A DNA stretch of 8,177 nt, from contig SCTU01000313.1 in assembly GCA_004297315.1 (NCBI GenBank), forward strand, positions 1-8,177. Reading direction: 5' to 3'. Numbering within the stretch: the first letter of the stretch is position 1; each line of letters starts with the position of its first letter. Shown in pieces: positions 1-7,414 of this stretch. The stretch comes from Dehalococcoidia bacterium. GTDB lineage: Bacteria; Chloroflexota; Dehalococcoidia; UBA2979. Below the pieces are notes generated by a model. The model searched no databases. It was not told where the DNA came from and saw only the letters and a list, made by a program, of their open reading frames with translations. Position numbers and translations under genes: made by a program.

Positions 1-1266
<1,266 letters not shown>

Positions 1267-1291
1267 GCGTCCCCCGGACTCCCCGCCCAGC

Positions 1292-1308
1292 GGCCGGTGT
1301 CCCCGGCC
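1292..1308 (-). other. Small perfect inverted repeat between clpP and clpX
   Basis: On the minus strand this reads GGCCGG, a 5-base loop GGACA, then CCGGCC, a perfect 6-bp all-GC stem. It sits in the 98-base clpP-clpX gap, about 25 bases upstream of the clpX ATG. No T-run follows, so it does not look like a classical intrinsic terminator. It could be an RNA processing or attenuation element, or chance in GC-rich DNA. Confidence 0.25.
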
Positions 1309-1364
1309 TCGCCGTCTGCTCCGCCGGGCCCTTCAGGCGCCCGTCCCGTCTCTTCCGCGACCCG

Positions 1365-2003
1365 CTAGGTCTTGCGGGCGAGGATCTCGTCCACCAGGCC
1401 GTAGGACTTAGCCTCGTCGGCCGTCATGTAGATGTCGCGGTCCGTGTCGTGCTTGATCTGATCGAGGGTTTGTCCGGTCGCGTCGGCGAGGATCTGGCGG
1501 ATCTTCGCGTTGTTGCGGAGCAGTTCCCGCGCCGCGATCTCCACGTCGGACGCCTGGCCGCTGCCGCCACCCAGTGCCTGGTGCATGTGGATAGTGGCGT
1601 TCGGCAATGCGTACCGCTTGCCCTTCTCACCGACCGACAACAGCACCGTCCCCATCGAGGCGGTCACCCCGACGGCGATCGTACTGACCTGGGCGCGGAT
1701 CAACTGCATCGTGTCCATGATCGCCAGCCCAGCGTAGATCATTCCGCCCGGGGAGTTGATGTACAGCGAGATGTCCCGGTCCGGGTCCTCCCGGTCGAGG
1801 AACAGCAACTGGGCGACGATCGAGTTCGCCACCTGGTCGTCGATGGGCGTCCCGAGGAACACGATCCGCTCCTTGAGCAGCAAGGAGTAGATGTCGTATG
1901 CGCGTTCTCCGCGGGCCGTCGTCTCCACGACCATCGGCACAATGCTCTCCGGCTTGAGGAATCCCGGAGAGAAATCGTTCATCTGAGGTGCGCGGTAGGT
2001 CAT
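1365..2003 (-). CDS. clpP: ATP-dependent Clp protease proteolytic subunit ClpP
   Basis: ClpP is the tetradecameric serine peptidase (family S14) that degrades proteins delivered by ClpX. From the ATG at 2003 it is 212 residues, close to the family's 190-210. The catalytic triad is visible: Ser116 in TASMGTV, His141 in HMHQALGG and Asp190 in TDRDIYM. Their spacing of 25 and 49 residues matches the E. coli triad (98, 123, 172). The SPGG motif of the substrate channel is at 84-87, and IVPMVVE, usual near the mature N-terminus, is at 21-27. I prefer the ATG at 2003 because AGGAA stands 6 bases upstream. The frame continues upstream to a TTG at 2072 that overlaps the tig stop codon (TTGA), but that start lacks a clear ribosome binding site and would add 23 unconserved residues. 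The first roughly 20 residues may be a propeptide. It lies 65 bases after tig and 98 before clpX. Confidence 0.97.
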   Translation of the reverse strand: MTYRAPQMNDFSPGFLKPESIVPMVVETTARGERAYDIYSLLLKERIVFLGTPIDDQVANSIVAQLLFLDREDPDRDISLYINSPGGMIYAGLAIMDTMQLIRAQVSTIAVGVTASMGTVLLSVGEKGKRYALPNATIHMHQALGGGSGQASDVEIAARELLRNNAKIRQILADATGQTLDQIKHDTDRDIYMTADEAKSYGLVDEILARKT

Positions 2004-2009
2004 CGCTGA

Positions 2010-2014
2010 TTCCT
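2010..2014 (-). promoter_or_regulatory. Ribosome binding site that fixes the clpP start
   Basis: Minus strand AGGAA followed by the 6-base spacer TCAGCG and ATG at 2003. It favours this start over the TTG at 2072 and over the internal ATG at 1982, neither of which has a comparable site. Confidence 0.6.
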
Positions 2015-2068
2015 GTCCAGTCGGTCGGGCCGCTCTGCTGCCGTCACTGCTCACCTGCGTGTCCGGGC

Positions 2069-3511
2069 TCAACCGGCTGGTTCGGCCGCCGGCGCCTCGG
2101 AGGGCTCGTCCGTGGCGTCCGTCTCTTCTGCTTCTGTCGCGTCTCCCGAGGCGTCCCCTGAGGCATCCGCACGCCGTCGCCGGCTTTGCCGCTGCGGGGC
2201 CGCCGCGGTGTCCTCCGGCTGGGTGCAGATCGCCTCCAGTCGCTCAACGGCGAGCCGCGTCTGCAATTGGTTCTTGATCGAGACCCGCCCGTCCGGGGTG
2301 TCGAAGAGGTTGCGGATCGCGGCCTGGTTCTCGGGGGTGGAGCCGGCCATGCCGCTCACCAGGGAATCGATCTCCGCGTCCACCTGCTCGTCGGTCGGTG
2401 CGATCGACTCCTGCTCGACGAGCTGCCCGAGGACGAGCGCGCGGCGGACGCTGAGGTCCGCCTGCTCTCTGAACGCCTCGCGCACCTCTTCCTCGGTCCG
2501 TCCGATGGCGGAGAGCCAGCTGCGGAGCCCCTCCTCGGAGTGCGATGCGTGGTTCGACTCGCGGTCGATCAGGCGCTCGACCTCCCGGCGCACGAGCACC
2601 TCCGGGTAGTCGATGGTGGCCGTCGCGACCAGCAGGTCGATGATCTCGTTGTGGTAGCCCTCGCGCGCATTGTGCTCGAGGTTCTTCCGCAGGTCGCCCT
2701 CGACGCGCTCGCGGAGGGCCGCGACCGTCTCGATCCCCTCGTCGCCGAGTGACTTCGCGAACTCGTCGTCGAGTTCGGGCAGGACCTCGCGCTTCACCTC
2801 GTGGAGCGTGACCTGGTAGGTCGCCTTCTTCCCGCGCAACTCCTCCGCGGAGAAGTCGTCCGGCAGGTTGAACTCCACCGTGTACGGGCCGCCGGCGCTC
2901 AGGCCGACGAGGCGCTCGACGAAGCCGGGCAACGAGACGACCGAATCCTTCCGCACGGGGAATTCGGCGTCGGTCTCCTCGTGCGGCTCGCGCTGGCCTT
3001 CCACCGAGACCGTCACGTCCGCGCGTACGTGGTCGTCCCACTCCACCGCGCGGTCGACGGGTTCGAGGACGGCGTACTGGCGCCGCAGGTTCAGCAGCGT
3101 CTGCTCCACCTGCTCGGGGTCGACCGTGACTTCCGGCATCGGCGCGCGCAGCGTCGTGTACTGGTTGAGGTCCACCTCGGGCCGGACGGGGACGACGGCG
3201 GTCACGACGAGCGGCTCGGTCGACTTGAGGTCAAACTCGGGCTGGTCGATCGCGTCGACCTGCTGCTCCTCGATGGCGTGGGAGTAGACCTCCGGGAGCA
3301 GTTCCTGGAGCGCCTCTTGGAGGAGGGCGGCGGTGCCGACGTGGCGTTCGAGCATCTTGCGCGGCACGTGGCCCGGCCGGAAGCCGGGGACGCGCACCTG
3401 GCGGGAGACGCGCGTCACGGCGCGCTCCATGTGACGTTCGACAGTTTCGGAGTCGACCGTGATCTCAAGCGAGACACGTGCGTTCGGCAGGCGTTCAGCG
3501 GTGATGGTCAA
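2069..3511 (-). CDS. tig: Trigger factor, ribosome-associated chaperone / peptidyl-prolyl isomerase
   Basis: Trigger factor docks on the large ribosomal subunit near the exit tunnel and shelters emerging chains; it also has prolyl isomerase activity. From the TTG at 3511 the protein is 480 residues and opens MTITAERLPNARVSLEI, the standard family N-terminus. The ribosome-binding loop GFRPGHVPR is at 43-51, in the same register as G43-F44-R45 of E. coli. A central FKBP-type isomerase domain follows at about 118-245, then the family segment DDEFAKSLG at 248-256 and the helical C-terminal chaperone domain to about 430. The last roughly 50 residues are low complexity: a basic QSRRRR patch, then an Ala/Asp/Glu-rich tail with two ASGD units. 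The frame is open upstream to a GTG at 3622, with another GTG at 3553, but homology and a GAGGGA site 10 bases upstream favour TTG 3511. First gene of the probable tig-clpP-clpX operon. Confidence 0.95.
   Translation of the reverse strand: MTITAERLPNARVSLEITVDSETVERHMERAVTRVSRQVRVPGFRPGHVPRKMLERHVGTAALLQEALQELLPEVYSHAIEEQQVDAIDQPEFDLKSTEPLVVTAVVPVRPEVDLNQYTTLRAPMPEVTVDPEQVEQTLLNLRRQYAVLEPVDRAVEWDDHVRADVTVSVEGQREPHEETDAEFPVRKDSVVSLPGFVERLVGLSAGGPYTVEFNLPDDFSAEELRGKKATYQVTLHEVKREVLPELDDEFAKSLGDEGIETVAALRERVEGDLRKNLEHNAREGYHNEIIDLLVATATIDYPEVLVRREVERLIDRESNHASHSEEGLRSWLSAIGRTEEEVREAFREQADLSVRRALVLGQLVEQESIAPTDEQVDAEIDSLVSGMAGSTPENQAAIRNLFDTPDGRVSIKNQLQTRLAVERLEAICTQPEDTAAAPQRQSRRRRADASGDASGDATEAEETDATDEPSEAPAAEPAG
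2139..2162 (-). repeat. Two imperfect 12-bp tandem units in the tig tail
   Basis: On the plus strand the units are gcgtctcccgag and gcgtcccctgag, differing at two positions. In tig they encode two ASGD-type repeats just after the Arg-rich patch. They point to slippage or recent duplication in a weakly constrained tail. Confidence 0.5.
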
Positions 3512-3521
3512 CGGCGTGCGT

Positions 3522-3527
3522 TCCCTC
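3522..3527 (-). promoter_or_regulatory. Probable ribosome binding site for tig
   Basis: Minus strand GAGGGA, with a 10-base spacer to the TTG start at 3511. The spacing is slightly long, but this is the best match near the conserved N-terminus and supports a non-AUG start. Confidence 0.45.
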
Positions 3528-3612
3528 GCTCGATCGACACCGTCCGAGGGCACGAGTGGCCAGCACGACGGGCGTGATTCCCCGGTCCGCGCAGGTAGCC
3601 GCGGTGAATTCA

Positions 3613-3640
3613 ATGATAGCACGCAGCCTGATTCGGACAG
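3613..3640 (-). promoter_or_regulatory. Candidate promoter for tig-clpP-clpX
   Basis: The only AT-rich patch in the 167-base permease-tig gap reads TATCATTGAATTC on the minus strand. TATCAT (3618-3613) resembles a -10 box. The matching -35 position 16 bases upstream (3640-3635) reads CTGTCC, a poor match. A transcript from here would carry about 95 bases of leader before the tig start. The call rests on base composition and one hexamer. Confidence 0.35.
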
Positions 3641-3647
3641 CCGTCCG
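3634..3647 (-). other. Short inverted repeat between permease gene and tig
   Basis: Minus strand CGGAC, loop GGCT, GTCCG: a perfect 5-bp stem about 30 bases after the stop codon of the second permease. It lacks a following T-run, so terminator function is doubtful. It overlaps the candidate -35 region of the tig promoter and could equally be an operator half-site pair or chance. Confidence 0.2.
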
Positions 3648-3678
3648 GGAAACCCCTACCCGGCGCCTGCGAGCCGCG

Positions 3679-4644
3679 TCATCGCCCCCGGATCGCGTCG
3701 TTCAGCGCGTCGCCGAGGAGGGCAAAGGCGAAAAGTAGCAGCGTGACGGTGACGCCCGGCACCAGCAGCAGGTGCGGGTTGGCCTGGAACGTCCGCGTCC
3801 CCGAGCCCTCGAACAACATCGCCCCGAACGAGGCGGCCGGCGGCTGCACGCCCACCCCGAACCATGTCAGCACGATCTCCGAGCCGGCGATGCTGCCCAG
3901 CGTGGCCGAGAGCGACAGGATGATCAGGAAGGACACGTTCGGCAGCAGGTGTTGCAGGATCACCCGGCCGGGCCCAGCCCCCAGCGATTCGGCCGCCATG
4001 ACGTAGTCCCGCTCTCGCAACTGGAGCACCTGCGAACGGATCACCCGCGCGGTGCCCACCCAGAAGAACAGGGACAGCGCCGAGAACACGAGCATGTACG
4101 AGGGGAACCCGGAGGCCACCAGCCCGTGGAACGGCGTGTGCCCCTCCACCCACCTCGTCCAGGACACCACTCGAGGCCCCAGTGTCGCGTTGATCAGGAT
4201 CAGCATGACCAGCGCCGGGAGCGAGGAGAACACGTCGCCCACGCGCATGATCAGCGTGTCGACCCACCCGCCGCGGTATCCGGCGAGCAGGCCCAGCGTG
4301 TTCCCGATGATCAGCCCGCCTGAGAGCACCACCGCCGACGTCACGATCAGCGTCGTCCGGGAGGAGTACATCGCGCGGCTCAACTCGTCGCGGCCGAGGC
4401 GGTCAGTCCCCAGCAGGTGTTGCCGGCTCGGCCCCTGGACGGCCCGGTCGAGGTTGGTCTGCGTCGGCGAGTAGGGCGCCAGCAGCGGGGCGGCCACCCC
4501 GGCCCCGTAGATGACTCCGATGATCACCAGGGAGACCATCGCCAGCCGCTTCTGGCGCAGGCGGCCGAGGACGATCCGCCACTCGCTGGTGCCGGGCACC
4601 ACCGTCCGGGCGCCCGCCTGGGCGGTCGCGGCAGGCGCGGTCAT
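3679..4644 (-). CDS. ABC transporter permease, DppC/OppC type (peptide/nickel family)
   Basis: One half of the membrane channel of a peptide-type (dipeptide/oligopeptide/nickel family) ABC importer. It has 321 residues. After a cytoplasmic N-terminus, the first membrane helix is near 35-55, followed by the family hallmark LLGTDRLGRDELSR at 77-90. Further helices are near 97-122, 141-155, 183-200, 237-260 and 293-312. The EAA loop that docks the ATPase is at 213-236 (DYVMAAESLG...LLPN). The C-terminus LLGDALNDAIRGR is typical of the family. The external loop after helix 3 (about 155-182) appears roughly 25 residues longer than in E. coli DppC. The ATG overlaps the stop of the upstream permease by 4 bases (ATGA), so translation is probably coupled. 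Substrate cannot be told from the sequence: peptides are most likely, but nickel, sugars or opines occur in the family. Confidence 0.93.
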   Translation of the reverse strand: MTAPAATAQAGARTVVPGTSEWRIVLGRLRQKRLAMVSLVIIGVIYGAGVAAPLLAPYSPTQTNLDRAVQGPSRQHLLGTDRLGRDELSRAMYSSRTTLIVTSAVVLSGGLIIGNTLGLLAGYRGGWVDTLIMRVGDVFSSLPALVMLILINATLGPRVVSWTRWVEGHTPFHGLVASGFPSYMLVFSALSLFFWVGTARVIRSQVLQLRERDYVMAAESLGAGPGRVILQHLLPNVSFLIILSLSATLGSIAGSEIVLTWFGVGVQPPAASFGAMLFEGSGTRTFQANPHLLLVPGVTVTLLLFAFALLGDALNDAIRGR

Positions 4645-5624
4645 CCTCGCGACGACCCGATGCGCACGCGCGGGTCGACGAAGCCGTAGGCGATCTCCGC
4701 CAGCAGGTTCATCAGCACGAACGCCGCCGCGAAGATCACCGTCGTGGCCAGGATGACGTCGTAATCACGGCTCACCACAGCCTCGAAGGTGAAGCGGCCG
4801 ATGCCGTTGATGCCTAGCAACGTCTCGACGAACAGGGCGCCCTCGATCACGCCGGCGAGGGCGAACCCGACGACGGTGATCAGTGGCAAGAGCGAGTTCG
4901 GCAGGACGTGGCGGAACTGCACCGTCGACTCTGAGAGGCCCTTCGCGCGCGCGGTGCGCACGAAGTCCTCCAGGTTCACCTCCAGTGCGCTCACGCGGAC
5001 GAGCCGCGCGACCGAGACGAACCCCGGCAGGGTGAAGGCGACCAGCGGGATGTAGAGGTGGGGGTCCGGGATCGGGATCGCGATTACGCCGCCGATCCAC
5101 CAGACGTCGAAGACGCCGTCCCAGCCGCCCACCGGCAGCCAGCCCAGCTTCACGCCAAAGAGCCAGATCAGCGGCGGGATCACCACCAGGACAGGGATCG
5201 CCTGCAAGAACAGCAGCGTCCCGATGATCGCCGGGTCCAGCCACGTCCCCGCAAAGCGCGCCGCCAGCAGGCCCATCGGGATCCCGACGGCGAACACGAT
5301 TACGAGCGCGATCAGGCCCAACTGCGCGGAGATCCACATCCGCGGGAAGATCAGCTCGGAGACCGAAAAACCCTTCTGCAGGTAGGACTCGCCGAAGTCG
5401 CCGCGCACGGCCTTCTCCAGCCAGCGGACGTATTGGACGGCGATGTTCGAGTCCAGGCCGCGCTCCTGGCGGATCTGCTCGAGCACTTTCGGGTCGCGCA
5501 CCTGTCCGGCCGTCACGGTCACCGGATCGCCGGGCCCGAACCGCGCGAGGGCGAACGTCCCGAACGAGACGAGGAACAGCACGACAGGCAGCCAGAGCAG
5601 CCGGCGGACGACGTATGCGCCCAT
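4641..5624 (-). CDS. ABC transporter permease, DppB/OppB type (peptide/nickel family)
   Basis: Partner permease of the same importer, 327 residues. It begins with the family pattern MGAYVVRRLLWLPVV and a first helix at about 8-27, then PGDP and a long external segment containing GDFGESY (75-81). Helices follow near 99-123, 133-158, 191-208, 244-268 and 288-312. The EAA loop spans about 219-243 (EDFVRTARAKGL...VLPN), and the C-terminus YGFVDPRVR (313-321) is diagnostic of DppB/OppB proteins. The GWLP external loop is expanded (about 160-190, Trp- and Pro-rich). The start at 5624 is backed by a strong ribosome binding site. It lies 28 bases after the binding-protein gene and overlaps the next permease by 4 bases, so the three genes form one operon. 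Confidence 0.94.
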   Translation of the reverse strand: MGAYVVRRLLWLPVVLFLVSFGTFALARFGPGDPVTVTAGQVRDPKVLEQIRQERGLDSNIAVQYVRWLEKAVRGDFGESYLQKGFSVSELIFPRMWISAQLGLIALVIVFAVGIPMGLLAARFAGTWLDPAIIGTLLFLQAIPVLVVIPPLIWLFGVKLGWLPVGGWDGVFDVWWIGGVIAIPIPDPHLYIPLVAFTLPGFVSVARLVRVSALEVNLEDFVRTARAKGLSESTVQFRHVLPNSLLPLITVVGFALAGVIEGALFVETLLGINGIGRFTFEAVVSRDYDVILATTVIFAAAFVLMNLLAEIAYGFVDPRVRIGSSRG

Positions 5625-5630
5625 CAGTCA

Positions 5631-5639
5631 CCCTCTCCC
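5631..5639 (-). promoter_or_regulatory. Strong ribosome binding site of the DppB-type permease
   Basis: Minus strand GGGAGAGGG with the 6-base spacer TGACTG before ATG 5624. It is the best Shine-Dalgarno match in the window and lies in the 28-base gap after the binding-protein stop codon. Confidence 0.6.
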
Positions 5640-5652
5640 GCAGCCGGGACCG

Positions 5653-7302
5653 TTATCGGGCCAGTTCCACAAAACGAAGGCGCGGCACCACCATCGGCGG
5701 CTCGGACCAGTTCTTCACGGAGTCCTTCACGACGACGTGCGTCGTCGAGAAGTACAGCGGCAGCCACGCCGCCTCGTCCACGATCTTCTTCTCGACCTGA
5801 CGGTATATCTCCAACCGCTTGGCGGCGTTCGCCTCGACGCGCGCGGCGTCCAGCAGTTTGTCGACCTCAGGGTTCTTGTAGCCGACGTCGTTCAGCGGCG
5901 ACCCGGAGTGGAACTTCACGTCCAGGATGTCCTCGGGGTCCGGGTAGTCCATGATCCAGCCGGCGTTGAACGCCTGGAGCCGGCCCGCGTCCTGGTCCGC
6001 GAGGAATGTCGCGAAGTCCGTCTGCCGGATCGTGATGTTCAGCCCGATCTGCTTCCACATCTCGAGGAACGCCTGCGTGTCCACCCCGGCCTCGGCGCCG
6101 GCGCCGACCTCGGTGATCTCGATCGGCGGCATCTTCCCTGCGTACTTGGACTTCGCGAGTTCGGCCTTCGCCGCCTCGACGTTGTATTGCAGCGTCTTGT
6201 CCTCGGGGACGTAGCCGGGCAGCTGCGGCATCAGGATTCCGGTGGCCGGCTGGAGCATGTTCTTGAACGTCACCTCAGCGACACGCTTGCGATCGATCGC
6301 GAGCCCCATCGCCCGTCGCACCGCCACGTCGTCGAACGGCGGGACGCTCGTGTTAAAGGCGACGTACGCAATCGAGAACTGCGGCGATGCCTTGTAGACC
6401 TTGTTCAGGTCGCTCTTCGGGTCGCGCGCCCGGTCGATATCGTTGAGTGAGATGTTCGCGACGTCGAGCTCGTTGTTCTCGAAGCGCGTCAGGGCAGAAC
6501 CGCCCGACAGGAGATAGTCGGCTTCCTTCAGTTTGGGGGCGCCGAGGTGGAACTTCGGGTTTGCCTCCAGCACGATCCGCTCGCCGAGGCGCCACTCCGC
6601 GAGCTTGTATGGCCCGGTCCCGTTCGGCTTCCGTGACCAGTTCCTCGCGTTGCTCTCGATCTGGCTCTTATCCACCACGAAGGCCGTGGGATAGGTCAGC
6701 TTCGCCATAAAGTAGGGTTTCGCGGCGTCGATCGTGATCCGCACGTGGCGGTCGTCGATGACCTCGACACCCTTCACGTCCTTCGCGACGCCGGCGAAAT
6801 GCTCGCGCACGCCGACGATGTCGCCCAAGTAGGCGATGGCGGTCGGCGACGACAGTTCCTTCGAGGAAGCGCGCTCGATTGAGTACTTGATGTCGGTCGC
6901 GGTGACCTTGCGTCCGCTGTGGAAGGCGGCGTTGTCCCTCAGCGTGAACGTGTACTGCTTGCCGTCCGGGGAGATGTCCACCTTCTCCGCGAGGTCCATC
7001 TCGATGTCGAGCTTGGGCGAGAGCGTCACGAGGCCGCTGAAGATCTCGACGATGTACTCGGCGGAGGTTGCGTCCCCCGCGATGTGCGGGTCCAACGTCA
7101 CGGGGTCGGTACCGGGGAGGCGCAGGACGCCCTTAGCGTCGCCTCCGCCGCCGCCACTCTTCCCACCGGCCGTGGTCGTGCCGTCCCCTCCGGAGTCGTC
7201 GCCCTTTCCCCCCAGTAGCAGGACGGCCGAGAGGCCACCTACCACGAGGACGAGCGCAGCGAGGACGCCGAGCAATACGGCGAGCAGACGGTTCTGGCTC
7301 AT
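5653..7302 (-). CDS. ABC transporter substrate-binding protein, family 5 (peptide/nickel type), membrane-anchored
   Basis: Extracytoplasmic receptor that captures the substrate and delivers it to the two permeases encoded next. It has 549 residues. Residues 6-31 form one long hydrophobic segment after a short MSQNR start, followed by a Gly/Ser/Thr/Asp-rich linker (32-57) and the binding domain (about 60-520). Family 5 signatures: DPVTLDPH at 66-73; the long motif around 105-145 (AEKVDISPDG, then TLRDNAAFHSG and DIKYSIERA); NGTGPY at 227-232; VRRAMGLAIDR at 328-338; and GWIMDYPDPEDIL at 448-460, typical of oligopeptide-binding proteins. The whole protein has no cysteine, so it cannot be a classical lipoprotein. 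The hydrophobic segment probably acts as an uncleaved anchor, though signal peptidase I cleavage is possible. ATG 7302 has GGAAGG 9 bases upstream. First gene of the transporter operon, 112 bases after aspS. Confidence 0.93.
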   Translation of the reverse strand: MSQNRLLAVLLGVLAALVLVVGGLSAVLLLGGKGDDSGGDGTTTAGGKSGGGGGDAKGVLRLPGTDPVTLDPHIAGDATSAEYIVEIFSGLVTLSPKLDIEMDLAEKVDISPDGKQYTFTLRDNAAFHSGRKVTATDIKYSIERASSKELSSPTAIAYLGDIVGVREHFAGVAKDVKGVEVIDDRHVRITIDAAKPYFMAKLTYPTAFVVDKSQIESNARNWSRKPNGTGPYKLAEWRLGERIVLEANPKFHLGAPKLKEADYLLSGGSALTRFENNELDVANISLNDIDRARDPKSDLNKVYKASPQFSIAYVAFNTSVPPFDDVAVRRAMGLAIDRKRVAEVTFKNMLQPATGILMPQLPGYVPEDKTLQYNVEAAKAELAKSKYAGKMPPIEITEVGAGAEAGVDTQAFLEMWKQIGLNITIRQTDFATFLADQDAGRLQAFNAGWIMDYPDPEDILDVKFHSGSPLNDVGYKNPEVDKLLDAARVEANAAKRLEIYRQVEKKIVDEAAWLPLYFSTTHVVVKDSVKNWSEPPMVVPRLRFVELAR

Positions 7303-7311
7303 TCAACCTGG

Positions 7312-7317
7312 CCTTCC
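7312..7317 (-). promoter_or_regulatory. Ribosome binding site of the substrate-binding protein gene
   Basis: Minus strand GGAAGG with a 9-base spacer to ATG 7302. A second, closer AGGT stands 3 bases from the start and is too near to be the main site. Confidence 0.5.
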
Positions 7318-7414
7318 GGACGGACGGTACGCCCGCGCGCGACGTCCGCAGGGGCGGAGCACCTCGAAGCATATCGCAGGGGGCGGCCGCTCGTGGCGGG
7401 CCAGCCCAACGGCG

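Noticed and set aside
2801..3577. Plus-strand open frame (258 codons) opposite tig
   Set aside because: Antisense shadow of the trigger factor gene; low-information Arg/Val/Asp/Leu-rich translation with no domain.
3634..3647. Intrinsic terminator of the transporter operon
   Set aside because: The stem is only 5 bp and is followed by AATCAGG instead of a T-run; kept only as an inverted repeat of unknown role.
4765..5631. Minus-strand frame of 288 codons inside the DppB-type permease gene
   Set aside because: Shifted frame of the same gene with Arg/Ala/Gly/Asp-rich translation; the overlapping permease frame has clear membrane helices and family motifs.
5058..6450. Two long overlapping plus-strand open frames opposite the DppB-type permease and binding-protein genes
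   Set aside because: Their translations are Arg/Asp/Gln/His-rich or Val/Arg/Leu-rich shadows of high-GC third positions in the real minus-strand genes.
7303..7414. Promoter or terminator in the aspS to binding-protein gap
   Set aside because: A GATATGCT stretch looks faintly like a -10 box, but no -35 stands at a sensible distance. The GCGGCCGC palindrome is not followed by a T-run. Neither is strong enough to annotate beyond the ribosome binding site.
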